Assembly: GCF_900184965.1 (NCBI RefSeq)
Contig: NZ_FXYA01000214.1
Span: 1-64,000, forward strand
Length of the DNA stretch: 64,000 nt
Reading direction: 5' to 3'
DNA from: Akkermansia muciniphila
GTDB lineage: Bacteria > Verrucomicrobiota > Verrucomicrobiia > Verrucomicrobiales > Akkermansiaceae
Shown: one piece after another, positions 11,073-19,591 of the stretch
Position numbering within the stretch: the first letter of the stretch is position 1
Layout of the letters: each line of letters begins with the position of its first letter
Made by a program: the position numbers and the translations under genes
Notes under the pieces: generated by a model
Told to the model about the DNA's origin: nothing
The model's database searches: none
What the model saw: only the letters and a program-made list of their open reading frames with translations

Positions 11073-11399
11073 TTAGCGACGGCGGATAAGCAGGCCGATG
11101 AGAAGGCCCACGCCCATGGCAATCAGCACGGACTGGGTGGGTTTTTCCTTCACGTATTCTTCACCCGCTTCGTGAAACTTCTTGGCCTTGTCACGGATGA
11201 CTTCTCCCTTTTCCTGGGCGTAGTCGCAGATGGTGCTGGCCTGTTCCGTAGCCGCCTTGCGGATTTGATTTACTTTAGCCGCGGCGAAAGCCCTGGCCTG
11301 CTGGAATCTGGTGACGGCAAGCTCGCGGGCGGAAGGGCAGGAGCAGGAGGTGTCATTTGCTGCTGCGGTCGTTTCAAGTTCGGTTTGGTTGTCTTGCAT
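11073..11399 (-). CDS. YqjD/ElaB-like (DUF883) membrane-anchored protein
   Basis: 108 residues: a hydrophilic helical body with Ala/Glu/Lys heptads (about 25-85) and a single C-terminal anchor ending SVLIAMGVGLLIGLLIRRR. A Gly-rich final helix closed by Arg residues is the signature of the ElaB/YgaM/YqjD family, whose E. coli members bind ribosomes at the inner membrane. A four-residue CSCP patch near residue 19 is unusual. It heads the three-gene operon and has its own promoter (11478-11505) and a hairpin in the leader. Confidence 0.75.
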   Translation of the reverse strand: MQDNQTELETTAAANDTSCSCPSARELAVTRFQQARAFAAAKVNQIRKAATEQASTICDYAQEKGEVIRDKAKKFHEAGEEYVKEKPTQSVLIAMGVGLLIGLLIRRR

Positions 11400-11434
11400 G
11401 GTTGATTAGAGTATTAAGGGTTGGTTTCTGTTGA

Positions 11435-11458
11435 AAAACATGTCGGCTTACATGTTTT
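11435..11458. repeat. perfect 9-bp inverted repeat in the leader of the YqjD-like gene
   Basis: AAAACATGT, six bases, ACATGTTTT. It lies 35 bases upstream of the ATG and downstream of the candidate -10 box, so it would be transcribed as a hairpin. It could act as an operator, an attenuator or RNA structure; both strands continue into T residues. Confidence 0.55.
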
Positions 11459-11477
11459 CGCCTCTCACATTGGAAAT

Positions 11478-11505
11478 TATTTAGCACGCTTCCCACTATT
11501 GGCAA
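11478..11505 (-). promoter_or_regulatory. promoter of the YqjD-like operon
   Basis: CTTGCCA with 16 bases to TAAATA on the minus strand, lying between the end of mlaD and the YqjD-like gene. It matches the CTTGCC -35 pattern seen at several other genes here. Confidence 0.45.
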
Positions 11506-11542
11506 GTGTGTAAAGCGGCTTCACCCGGAATTGTGCGGCCTG

Positions 11543-12547
11543 TCAGCGGCGGCTTCCTGAAAAACCGCCGCGGGGGTCCGGTTTGACTTGGGGTTCGTTA
11601 GGATTCCGGTACCGCAGAATGCCGTAATCCCTTAGGTTACGGATGAATTCCTGAGCGTTGGCCCGGAAGCGCGCGTCGTACATGAGCAATCCCAGAAAGC
11701 CCTGGTTTTTACGTGCGTCAGCCGTGATGGAGGAGATTTGTTCAGATGCTTTCCTCAGAGCGGCCAGCGTAGGGGGGATTGCCTTGACGGCGGGATCCAG
11801 AGTGTTGAGTTTTTCTTCAGCTCCGGCAATGAGTTTGCGGGCATCCCGGACGGTGTCTTTCATGGCCGCGACCGAGGAGCGCGTTTCTTCCATGAGGCCG
11901 GGGAGCTGTTCTCCCGTCCGGTTTATTTGAGACAGTACGCTGCCGAGGTTTTGGAGGTTCTCCCGGTTCAGGATGCCCTCATTGATCAGCCTGGTCGTCT
12001 GGGCCAGCCCTTTGGCCGCCTCTCCGATATTGAGGATGGCGTCGTCAATGTTGTCCGAATTTTTCTCGATTTGCTTGAGGATTTTCAGGATTTCCTCTGT
12101 GGCGCCCACGGCATTGTTTTTGATTTTGCTGAAATCGCTCTCCGGCTGACCGATGATGGTGGCATGGGGAAGGATGTATTCATGCGTGGGCTGGGCCGGA
12201 GGGACGATATCAATGTATTTGTCGCCCAGGATGTTCTGCATGTCCACCCGGAAGACGGACCCTTGCTGGATTTTCACGTCGCTCTGGATGCTGGCTTCTA
12301 GCATGACTTCATTGCCGGAAGGCAGGAGTTCAGGGGCTTTGGTGACTTTCCCCACCGTGACGCCGCCCAGGCGGATTTGGGAATCCTTGATGAGCCCCGC
12401 CGCATCTTTGAAAATGATGTTGATGGGGTAGGTTTGCTCTTTGGATGTTTTGATGTTGCCGAATCCCAGGATGACTCCGATAATCATCAGGATTCCGGCG
12501 ATCAGAAAGAGGCCTACCCATGTTTCCGGTTTAAGTTTCTGTTTCAT
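11543..12547 (-). CDS. mlaD: MlaD/MCE-family lipid transport protein
   Basis: 334 residues: an N-terminal transmembrane anchor (about 11-30, WVGLFLIAGILMIIGVILGF), then one MCE domain (about 40-140, FKDAAGLIKDSQIRLGG, VTVGKVTK, GDKYIDI), then a long helical region with regularly spaced hydrophobics and a basic tail. MlaD hexamers in the periplasm bind phospholipid and sit on the MlaE/MlaF core. It is the last of three genes with 18-base spacing. E. coli MlaD is about 183 residues; the long C-terminal helical part resembles the larger MCE proteins that form tunnels. Confidence 0.88.
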   Translation of the reverse strand: MKQKLKPETWVGLFLIAGILMIIGVILGFGNIKTSKEQTYPINIIFKDAAGLIKDSQIRLGGVTVGKVTKAPELLPSGNEVMLEASIQSDVKIQQGSVFRVDMQNILGDKYIDIVPPAQPTHEYILPHATIIGQPESDFSKIKNNAVGATEEILKILKQIEKNSDNIDDAILNIGEAAKGLAQTTRLINEGILNRENLQNLGSVLSQINRTGEQLPGLMEETRSSVAAMKDTVRDARKLIAGAEEKLNTLDPAVKAIPPTLAALRKASEQISSITADARKNQGFLGLLMYDARFRANAQEFIRNLRDYGILRYRNPNEPQVKPDPRGGFSGSRR

Positions 12548-12565
12548 GGCTCTGTGGCAAGATGG

Positions 12566-13384
12566 TTATTGTTTGCGTTCCCGTTCCGCCCGTTCCAGCA
12601 GAACCCGTTGGAAATTTTCATTTTTGCCGGACAGGGCAGCCCAGTTTTCCCCGGAGTCCCCATACAGGAACTTTTGCAGGATTTCGTCTTTGGAGTGCAG
12701 CAGTTCTTCCGGAGTTCCCGTCCAGTAAACCTCACCGTTTCTGAGATAGACGATTTTGTCCGCGATGCGGATCACGCTGGGCATGTCATGGGAGACAATG
12801 ACGGTGGTGATGCCTTTGTCCTTGCAGATCCGCCGGATGAGGAAGCTGATGCTGTCCGTGACGATGGGGTCCAGGCCCGCGGTGGGTTCGTCATAGAGCA
12901 GGCATTCCGGAGTGGTAATGATTGCCCTGGCTACGGCGACGCGCTTGATCATGCCGCCGGAGAGGCTGGCCGGCATTTTTTCCTGCTGTCCCAGCAGCCC
13001 TACGGAGTCCAAAGCGGCTGAGATGCGGGTGTCCAGTTCGTTTTCATCCCTGATCCCCGCCTCCTGCAGAGGGAAAGCTACGTTTTCTCCCACGCTTAGG
13101 GAGTCGAATAAGGCCCCCTGCTGGAACATGAATCCGATTTTGCTGCGGATTTGCTTTTTGATTTTTTCCGGCGCGCCGCTGATGCGCCTGCCGTCTATTT
13201 CCACATAACCGTCCAAGGGTTCCATCAGGCCGTCCAGATGTTTCAGAATGACGCTTTTCCCGGCTCCGGAGCCCCCTATTAAAGCCATCAGTTCTCCTTT
13301 GCCCACGTCAAAGCTTACGCCTTTCAGCACTTCCTGGGTGCCGAAGCTTTGTCTGAGCTGGTGGACGCGGATGAATGGCTGCAT
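12566..13384 (-). CDS. mlaF: MlaF-like ABC transporter ATPase
   Basis: 272 residues, a single ABC ATPase domain: Walker A GGSGAGKS near 37-44, Q-loop FMFQQGALFDSLSV (the GALFDS form is characteristic of MlaF), signature LSGGM, Walker B ECLLYDEPTAGLDP and switch SHDMPS. Together with MlaE and MlaD it moves phospholipids between inner and outer membrane to keep outer-membrane asymmetry. It sits between mlaE (15 bases) and mlaD (18 bases). No mlaA, mlaB or mlaC gene is nearby. Confidence 0.93.
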   Translation of the reverse strand: MQPFIRVHQLRQSFGTQEVLKGVSFDVGKGELMALIGGSGAGKSVILKHLDGLMEPLDGYVEIDGRRISGAPEKIKKQIRSKIGFMFQQGALFDSLSVGENVAFPLQEAGIRDENELDTRISAALDSVGLLGQQEKMPASLSGGMIKRVAVARAIITTPECLLYDEPTAGLDPIVTDSISFLIRRICKDKGITTVIVSHDMPSVIRIADKIVYLRNGEVYWTGTPEELLHSKDEILQKFLYGDSGENWAALSGKNENFQRVLLERAERERKQ

Positions 13385-13399
13385 GGCGGCGGGGAAAGG

Positions 13400-14200
13400 C
13401 TATCTCATGAATCCCATGGGGAAGAACGAGTTGAGGATCATGGTCAGGATAAAGTTGGCGATGAGCAGGGCCACGGAAGCGTACACCATGGCCTGCATGG
13501 TGGATTTGCCTACGCCCACGGCGCCGTTTGTAGTGTTCAGCCCCTCCCGGCAGGAGATGGTGGAAATGATGAGGCCGAAAGCAAGAGCCTTGACCAGGGC
13601 GACGATAATGTCCCCCATAGTGACAAATTTGCTCATGAAGTGCATCCAGTAGGCCTGGTCTACGTTAAAAGCGGTGACGCTGACGATGTATGCGGAGGCG
13701 ATGCCCACCAGAACGGCTTCCATCATCAGAATGGGCATGGAAATAAGCATGGCCTGTATCCGCGGCTTCACCAGGTAGTCTACCGGATCCACATTCATGG
13801 AGTTGAGGGCATCCACCTGTTCCGTGACTTTCATGGTGCCGATTTCCGCGGCCATGGCGGACCCGACGCGCCCCGCAAGCATCAGCCCGGTGATGACGGG
13901 CCCCAGCTCCCGGAACATGCCCACGGCGACGACGGCCCCGCCCATGGTTTCCATTCTCACCGTTTGAAGCTGGAACAGTGTCTGGGCTTCCAGCACCGCT
14001 CCGGTGAACGCGCCGGTGATGATGACCACCGGCTGGGATTGCACCCCGATTTTTGCAATTTGCTCCACAAGCACGCGCATCCGGAACTGACCGGACCACA
14101 TGCATGAAGCCACTTGGTAAAGCAGCAATCCGATTGACCCCAACCGGTCAACCAGCCTTAAAGCGGCGCGGCCGATCATGGTTGCTACATGGAATTGCAT
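13400..14200 (-). CDS. mlaE: MlaE-family lipid ABC transporter permease
   Basis: 266 residues, the usual MlaE length, with about 5-6 helices. Family blocks present: QFRMRVLVEQIAKIGVQS, VVIITGAFTGAVLE, RELGPVITGLMLAGRVGSA, AEIGTMKVTEQVDAL and the late GREGL-like SCREGLNTTNGAVGVG. It forms the inner-membrane core of the Mla/MCE transporter. First gene of mlaE-mlaF-mlaD on the minus strand; 75 bases separate it from the NadE-like gene upstream. Confidence 0.93.
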   Translation of the reverse strand: MQFHVATMIGRAALRLVDRLGSIGLLLYQVASCMWSGQFRMRVLVEQIAKIGVQSQPVVIITGAFTGAVLEAQTLFQLQTVRMETMGGAVVAVGMFRELGPVITGLMLAGRVGSAMAAEIGTMKVTEQVDALNSMNVDPVDYLVKPRIQAMLISMPILMMEAVLVGIASAYIVSVTAFNVDQAYWMHFMSKFVTMGDIIVALVKALAFGLIISTISCREGLNTTNGAVGVGKSTMQAMVYASVALLIANFILTMILNSFFPMGFMR

Positions 14201-14275
14201 GGCTTCTACTAATCATTTCTTCCGCTTCAAGAGCAAGCGCAATGTATGCCACGGGAGGAAAAGGAAGGTTCCGCG

Positions 14276-15682
14276 TCAGTCTGCCAGCCGATGGATATAA
14301 GGCGTTTCCTGCGTTCCGGGGATGGAGCGCAGCATGAGGCGGGGCGGCAGTTTCAGGCGCGTCCATTCGGATGCGCGGGCCTGCCGCTGCAAACGGCGTA
14401 TTTCCCTTTCCGATTCCGGGAACCGGTTCGCCAGCTCCGTGGCGGATTCATGTTTCCGGTGCAGACGGATGAGAAATCCGTCACGCATGGCGGCCTCCGG
14501 AGCCGGGGAAATGAAACCGGGGAACAGGTTTGCCAGTTCCGTCTCGTATAAATCCCCCAGCGGCATGAAATCCGCGGCTAAAGCGGCAGGAAGGAAGCGG
14601 GGCTCCGTCATGATATCCGTTCCCGTCAGAGAAGAGAGCGGCAGGGCTCCTTCTTCTTCCGCCCATTGGCGCATGAGCCATGCGGCCGTGGCTCTTTCGT
14701 CCAGCCCTTCGGTTTTGTTAGGGAGAGAAACCGTCCGTACGCCAATGCCAGCCGCGCCGGCGAAGGCTTGAACCTTTTCCCTTGTCTCTTCCGGAATGCC
14801 GGGCAGGGCGGGGATAAACCCCGTTATTGCCAGAGAGGGCCGCATTTCCTTCAATAGTTCCGCTAACAGAAGGGAAGCGGAATTTTCCAGCAAATTCAGG
14901 CAGACGGCCCCATACCCGCTTTTCAAAATGAAGTCTTCCATCCCTTTGCGGAGGGCGTGCCGGAGCTGTTTTTCCGGGGAGGGCAGGGGGGAGTCCGTTT
15001 CTGTGGAGTTTTCCGGTGAAATGACGGCGAAGTCCCGTTCAAAAAGACGCAGCCGTTTGAGAAGATGTCCGTTGCCGGACCATACGGAAGATGCGCCGGG
15101 CAGCAGAAACGGACCTTCTCCCCCGGCCAGGCGGGCCGTCAATACGGGGAGACCTGTTTTCCGCGCCGTACGGCGGGCTTCTGCCTCATCCTGTTCCAGC
15201 AGCCCCTCATGCCATGCATGGGCGGGCGTGCGGAGCAGCAGGCATGTGGAGGAAACGTGCGGCGGCGGAATTTCTTCCCGCGGGGCGATGGAGAAAACGG
15301 CTTCATCCTCCGTTCTCCGGATGCCAAAGACGGGGACGCGTTCGTTTCCATGCGGGGAGGGAGGGATAACGGCCTGCCGGGGAAAGGAAAGTCCGTTCCT
15401 CAACAGGTGGAATCGGATTCCTTCCGCGTCCGCCGCTCCCAGTAGCAGGGGGACGTCCGCTATTTCCCGTGCCAGGTAGGCCAGGGCCGCCCGGTGCTGG
15501 GCCCGGAAGCCGCTGCGCAAAGCCAGTTCACCGGTATGTACGCCGCTGAGGGCCAGCGGCGGACAGAGGACGAGCTCCGCGCCTGCGTCCAGGCAGGAGC
15601 GGTACAGTTCCACGATGGCTCTGAGGTTTCGGGGAAAGTGGCCGGGAATGGTTTCCGGTTGGATGAATCCTGTTTTCAGCAT
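14276..15682 (-). CDS. NAD-synthetase-like pseudoenzyme (NadE fold, both active sites lost)
   Basis: 468 residues that align end to end with glutamine-dependent NAD+ synthetase: an N-terminal nitrilase-like domain (about 1-230) and a C-terminal NAD-synthase-like domain (about 240-440). Shared landmarks are CPPLALSG, the ARKTGLPV...GGEG stretch, LTGTDIM and ADFMPLGDLYETELANL. The catalytic parts are gone. The nitrilase Glu of FPELALTG is Pro42. No Lys or ICED-type Cys is visible where expected (residues 125-140 read APREEIPPP). The synthase loop SGGxDS is replaced by LENSAS (265-270). A working NadE is usually 540 residues or more. It was probably kept for a binding or structural role. It reads as a clean open frame, so it is not a simple pseudogene. 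Confidence 0.75.
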   Translation of the reverse strand: MLKTGFIQPETIPGHFPRNLRAIVELYRSCLDAGAELVLCPPLALSGVHTGELALRSGFRAQHRAALAYLAREIADVPLLLGAADAEGIRFHLLRNGLSFPRQAVIPPSPHGNERVPVFGIRRTEDEAVFSIAPREEIPPPHVSSTCLLLRTPAHAWHEGLLEQDEAEARRTARKTGLPVLTARLAGGEGPFLLPGASSVWSGNGHLLKRLRLFERDFAVISPENSTETDSPLPSPEKQLRHALRKGMEDFILKSGYGAVCLNLLENSASLLLAELLKEMRPSLAITGFIPALPGIPEETREKVQAFAGAAGIGVRTVSLPNKTEGLDERATAAWLMRQWAEEEGALPLSSLTGTDIMTEPRFLPAALAADFMPLGDLYETELANLFPGFISPAPEAAMRDGFLIRLHRKHESATELANRFPESEREIRRLQRQARASEWTRLKLPPRLMLRSIPGTQETPYIHRLAD

Positions 15683-15690
15683 GCGACGGA

Positions 15691-15719
15691 AAGGTAGACT
15701 ATTACGGGGCGGCGGGCAA
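15691..15719 (-). promoter_or_regulatory. promoter of the NadE-like gene
   Basis: CTTGCCC with 17 bases to TACCTT on the minus strand. The -10 box ends only 8 bases before the ATG at 15682, which implies a leaderless or nearly leaderless message. Confidence 0.55.
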
Positions 15720-15859
15720 GCCGGGATGACCGGAGGTCCGCCCCCATGCCTTTACTCATGCAGTTTTTATTTCAAGGAGCTTGTCATTCACGGTCTTCAT
15801 GGTATGATCCCTGCCGATTGCGCGCCGTCCGTTCCCGGGCGCGGCTATTCGGAATACTT

Positions 15860-17710
15860 ATGAGGAAACAGTCAACAGAGGGGCAGGAATCCTCCATCCA
15901 GCGCGCCAGGGCATTGTGGCGCGAGTATCTTCTTCCTTATAGGGGCACGCTGGCGTGGGCTGTGGTCGGAGGCGTGGTGGCCGCTGTTGCCAGCGGTTTC
16001 GGCATTCCGGTGATTTTACAGGAGATGTTTCCCGTGATTTTTGACGGGAAACCGCTGCCCCCCTGGGCGGAACGCGTGCTCTTGTGGTATGTGAGCCCGG
16101 AAAACCTGCCCCTGGTGACGGTGTGGGCCACGGCGGCCATGCTCCCGCTGGTGGTGGTGGTGCGCGGCCTGTCATCTTTTGTCAATGTCTATTTGCTTTC
16201 CAAAATAGGGCTGGGAGTGCTGGAAACGTTGCGGCTCAAGGTTTACCGAAAGTATCAGGATTTGTCCCTGGCTTTTCACGACCGGCAGCAGAAGGGGGAC
16301 CTGTTGAGCCGCCTGATGCAGGATACCCAGTTTCTCCAGGGAGGCCTGGTGCAGATTGCCAATGACCTCATTATCCAGCCCCTGACTCTTTTGGCCGCGT
16401 TAGGGTTTCTGATTTACAGGGCTTCCGTCAGCCAGCAGTTTCTTATTCTGCTGGCGAATATGCTCCTGGTAGGCGTTTGCGTGATTCCCATTCGGTACAT
16501 CGGCAAGAAAATGCTTGCCCGCGCCCGGGTGGTGCAATCCAGCCAGGGGGATCTTTCCTCCACGCTTCAGGAGAATTTTTCTTCCCAGCGGGATATCCGG
16601 GCCTTTGAACTGGAACAGCAGCAGATAGGGCTGTTCAGAGACAGAATCCGCCGTTATATCCAGGCGTCTATCGGCGCGGTTAGGTGGCAGAGCTTGCTGA
16701 CCCCCTTGATTGAGTTCGTCAGCGCCATAGCCATGGCCGCCACCCTGCTGGTTGGCAATATGAACGGCATGAACATGGGGGATTTTGCCGCGCTGGCCAC
16801 GGCCATGTATCTTTGCTATGAGCCGGTCAAGAAGCTGGGTTCCGTCCATAACAAGGCGGAAACCCTTAATGCCGGTCTGGAACGCATCAACCACGTGCTG
16901 AATGCTCCGGATGACGTGCCCGAACCGGAAAATCCAAGAAGCCCGGAGGCATGGAAGGGGGAAGTGGAGTTCCGCAACGTTTGCTTCGGTTATCAGCAGG
17001 ACTCCCCCGTCATGAGGAACATTGATCTCCGCATTCCGGCCGGACAGGTGGTGGCCCTGGTCGGGCCCAGCGGAGCAGGGAAGACGACATTCATTAATTT
17101 GCTGTGCCGTTTTTATGATGTCCTTTCCGGCAGCGTGAAGGTGGACGGCATCGACGTGCGGGAGATGGGTAAAAAGGATCTTCTTTCCCACATAGCGCTG
17201 GTTTCCCAGTATCCCGTTCTGTTCCGCGGCTCCGTGGCGGACAATATTCGCATCGGCCGTCCGGACGCTTCCGACGCGGAAGTGGAAGAAGCCGGGCGCA
17301 TGTCCGCCGTGGACAGTTTTATCCATGAGACGGGGGAAGGGTATTCCCGCATGATCGGGGAAATGGGGGAAGGGCTTTCCGGCGGCCAGCGGCAGCGCGT
17401 TTCCCTGGCGAGGGCCTTTCTGAAAAACGCTCCCATCCTGGTGCTGGATGAAGCCACGGCTTCCCTGGATATGAAGAGCGAGGAACAGATTCAGAAGGAG
17501 ATTGAGAAACTGGCTTCCGGCCGCACGACGTTCATTATTGCCCACCGTTTCAGCACCATCCGGATGGCGGACCGCATTCTGGTGCTGGAGAAGGGAAGCG
17601 TGGTTGCGGACGGCACGCATGAAGAGCTGATGGCTTCTTCTCCCCTGTACCGGGAACTTTACAATAAGCAGCAGATGATTGCGGAGGAGGAAGGAGGCGC
17701 CTCATGTTAA
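15860..17710 (+). CDS. ABC exporter half-transporter (MsbA-like), first of a pair
   Basis: 616 residues from the ATG at 15860 (MRKQSTEG). The frame is open 38 codons further up, but that stretch runs into the divergent promoter region. An N-terminal six-helix exporter domain (about 30-330) includes DRQQKGDLLSRLMQD, and a C-terminal ABC ATPase follows with Walker A GPSGAGKTT, Q-loop LVSQYPVLF, signature LSGGQRQR, Walker B ILVLDEATASLD and switch IAHR. All ATPase motifs are intact. MsbA-type exporters flip lipid A-core or other lipids across the inner membrane. Its stop overlaps the start of a very similar gene by 7 bases, so the two may form a heterodimer. Confidence 0.88.
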   Translation: MRKQSTEGQESSIQRARALWREYLLPYRGTLAWAVVGGVVAAVASGFGIPVILQEMFPVIFDGKPLPPWAERVLLWYVSPENLPLVTVWATAAMLPLVVVVRGLSSFVNVYLLSKIGLGVLETLRLKVYRKYQDLSLAFHDRQQKGDLLSRLMQDTQFLQGGLVQIANDLIIQPLTLLAALGFLIYRASVSQQFLILLANMLLVGVCVIPIRYIGKKMLARARVVQSSQGDLSSTLQENFSSQRDIRAFELEQQQIGLFRDRIRRYIQASIGAVRWQSLLTPLIEFVSAIAMAATLLVGNMNGMNMGDFAALATAMYLCYEPVKKLGSVHNKAETLNAGLERINHVLNAPDDVPEPENPRSPEAWKGEVEFRNVCFGYQQDSPVMRNIDLRIPAGQVVALVGPSGAGKTTFINLLCRFYDVLSGSVKVDGIDVREMGKKDLLSHIALVSQYPVLFRGSVADNIRIGRPDASDAEVEEAGRMSAVDSFIHETGEGYSRMIGEMGEGLSGGQRQRVSLARAFLKNAPILVLDEATASLDMKSEEQIQKEIEKLASGRTTFIIAHRFSTIRMADRILVLEKGSVVADGTHEELMASSPLYRELYNKQQMIAEEEGGASC

Positions 17711-19488
17711 GACAGTTTTTTGAATATGCGCGGTATTTGAAGCCCGTGATGAAGCTGTTCATCGCCGCTCTGGCTGCCGGGGCCCTGGCAGCCGCCGCCA
17801 GCGGTTTCGGTTTTCCGCTGATGATTGCCAAAGTATTTCCGGTGGTATTCGACAATACACAGATTCCCCCGGAGCTCCAGGACATGATCGCCCGGCTGGT
17901 GGCCCCGGAACACATGCGCATGGCGGTGCTGCTGGCCGTATGCTCCCTGCTGCCTCTGGTCTTCGCCGTCCGGGGCATAGGCACGTTCTTCAACGTGTAC
18001 TGGATCAGCATCGTCAGCATGAAAGTGCTGGAGGCAATCCGGCTGGACGCCTTTTCCAAATTGCAGACGCTGCCCCTTTCCTTCATTGACCGTCAGAAAC
18101 GGGGGGACCTGATCAGCCGGCTTATCAATGACGCCGCCAACGTGCAGGGGGGGCTGGTGGTTGCGGCCAATGACATCATCAAGCAGCCCCTGACTCTGCT
18201 GACCGCCCTTGCCTTCCTGGTGTACAAGGTATTTGTTGATCCGAATACGGCTTTGGTCCTGATGAATCTGGGGCTGATTGCGCTGGCCATATGGCCCATC
18301 CGCTTTTTCGGCCGCCGCGTGATGAAGAAGTCCAAACAGGCTCAGGACGAACTGGGCAATATTACGGCCGCCGCCCAGGAGAATTTGGCCTCCCAGCGTG
18401 AAATCCGTTCCTACGGAATGCAGGAACAACAGGTAAAACTTTTCCTGGGGCTGATTCAGCGTTTTTTCAAAATCAATCTCAGAACGGTGAAGTACAGGCA
18501 CTTCCTGGTTCCCGTGCTGGAAATGGTGACGGCGCTGGGCCTGGGCGTTTTGCTGGTAAGGGGGCATGAAATGGGCATCACCAAGGCTGATTTCACTGCT
18601 TTGGCCGCCGCCCTGTTCATGTGTTACGACCCTCTCAAACGGCTGGGCGTGACGCTCACCAATTTGAAGAGCGCTTATGCCTCCCTGGAGCGCATCAATT
18701 ACCTCCTGAAAGAACCGGATACCATGCCGGAGGCCGTTGATCCCGTTCCTATGGGACGCGCCGCCGGCCGCCTGGATTATGACGGCGTTTCCTTTTCCTA
18801 TGATGGCGCCCGCAAGGTGCTGGACGGTATCAACGTGCATATCCGCCCCGGGGAAGTAGTGGGGCTGGTAGGGCCCAGCGGCGCCGGAAAGACGACATTT
18901 GCCAGCCTCCTTCCCAGGTTTTATGACGTTAGTTCCGGAGCCCTGCGCGTGGATGGCGTGGATGTGAGGGACGCTTCCCTGCATGATGTGCGTAAGAATA
19001 TCGCCTTCGTCTCCCAGCACCCCGTCCTGTTCCACGGCACCATTATGGAAAATATCCGTCTGGGACGTCAGGACGCTACGGATGATGAGGTGGTGGCCGC
19101 GGCGCGCGCCGCGGCTGCGGACGGTTTCATCATGGGTATGCCGGACGGCTATCAAACCATGCTTGGCGACGGAGGCAGCGGATTGTCCGGCGGCCAGCGG
19201 CAGCGCGTAGCGATTGCCCGCGCTTTCCTGAAGGATGCTCCCATCCTGATTCTGGATGAAGCCACCGCGTCCCTGGACGCGGAAAGCGAGGCCCTGATCC
19301 AGCAGGAACTGGACCGGCTGGTGGAGGGAAGGACGGCGCTTATTGTGGCCCACCGTTTCAGTTCCATCCGCGTGGCGACGCGCATTCTGGTGTTTGAGGG
19401 CGGGCGCATCGTCGGGGACGGTTCCCATGCAGAGCTTTATGCCTCTTGCCCGTTGTACCGGGAGCTGTATGACCGCCAGTCCCTCTAA
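17704..19488 (+). CDS. ABC exporter half-transporter (MsbA-like), second of a pair
   Basis: 594 residues with the same fusion layout as the preceding gene: six-helix exporter domain with DRQKRGDLISRLIND, then an ATPase with GPSGAGKTT, LSGGQRQR, ILILDEATASLD and VAHR. It starts at an ATG inside the last codons of the first gene (overlap 17704-17710), strong evidence of coupled translation and likely heterodimer formation. Both nucleotide-binding domains look catalytically complete, unlike the many heterodimers with one degenerate site. Cargo is unknown; lipid A or a related lipid is the default guess. Confidence 0.88.
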   Translation: MLRQFFEYARYLKPVMKLFIAALAAGALAAAASGFGFPLMIAKVFPVVFDNTQIPPELQDMIARLVAPEHMRMAVLLAVCSLLPLVFAVRGIGTFFNVYWISIVSMKVLEAIRLDAFSKLQTLPLSFIDRQKRGDLISRLINDAANVQGGLVVAANDIIKQPLTLLTALAFLVYKVFVDPNTALVLMNLGLIALAIWPIRFFGRRVMKKSKQAQDELGNITAAAQENLASQREIRSYGMQEQQVKLFLGLIQRFFKINLRTVKYRHFLVPVLEMVTALGLGVLLVRGHEMGITKADFTALAAALFMCYDPLKRLGVTLTNLKSAYASLERINYLLKEPDTMPEAVDPVPMGRAAGRLDYDGVSFSYDGARKVLDGINVHIRPGEVVGLVGPSGAGKTTFASLLPRFYDVSSGALRVDGVDVRDASLHDVRKNIAFVSQHPVLFHGTIMENIRLGRQDATDDEVVAAARAAAADGFIMGMPDGYQTMLGDGGSGLSGGQRQRVAIARAFLKDAPILILDEATASLDAESEALIQQELDRLVEGRTALIVAHRFSSIRVATRILVFEGGRIVGDGSHAELYASCPLYRELYDRQSL

Positions 19489-19591
19489 ATAGGAGGGGAT
19501 GGGGAGGAAAGCGTTTCCCGCGTCCGCGCCGGAATGAATATGGCGTTTTTTCTCAGGCCATGATGGAAAGAGCTATTGTCAAACAAGGGGC

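Noticed and set aside
17707-19428. 573-codon minus-strand frame opposite the second ABC exporter
   Set aside because: Shadow of the exporter gene; no recognisable domain.
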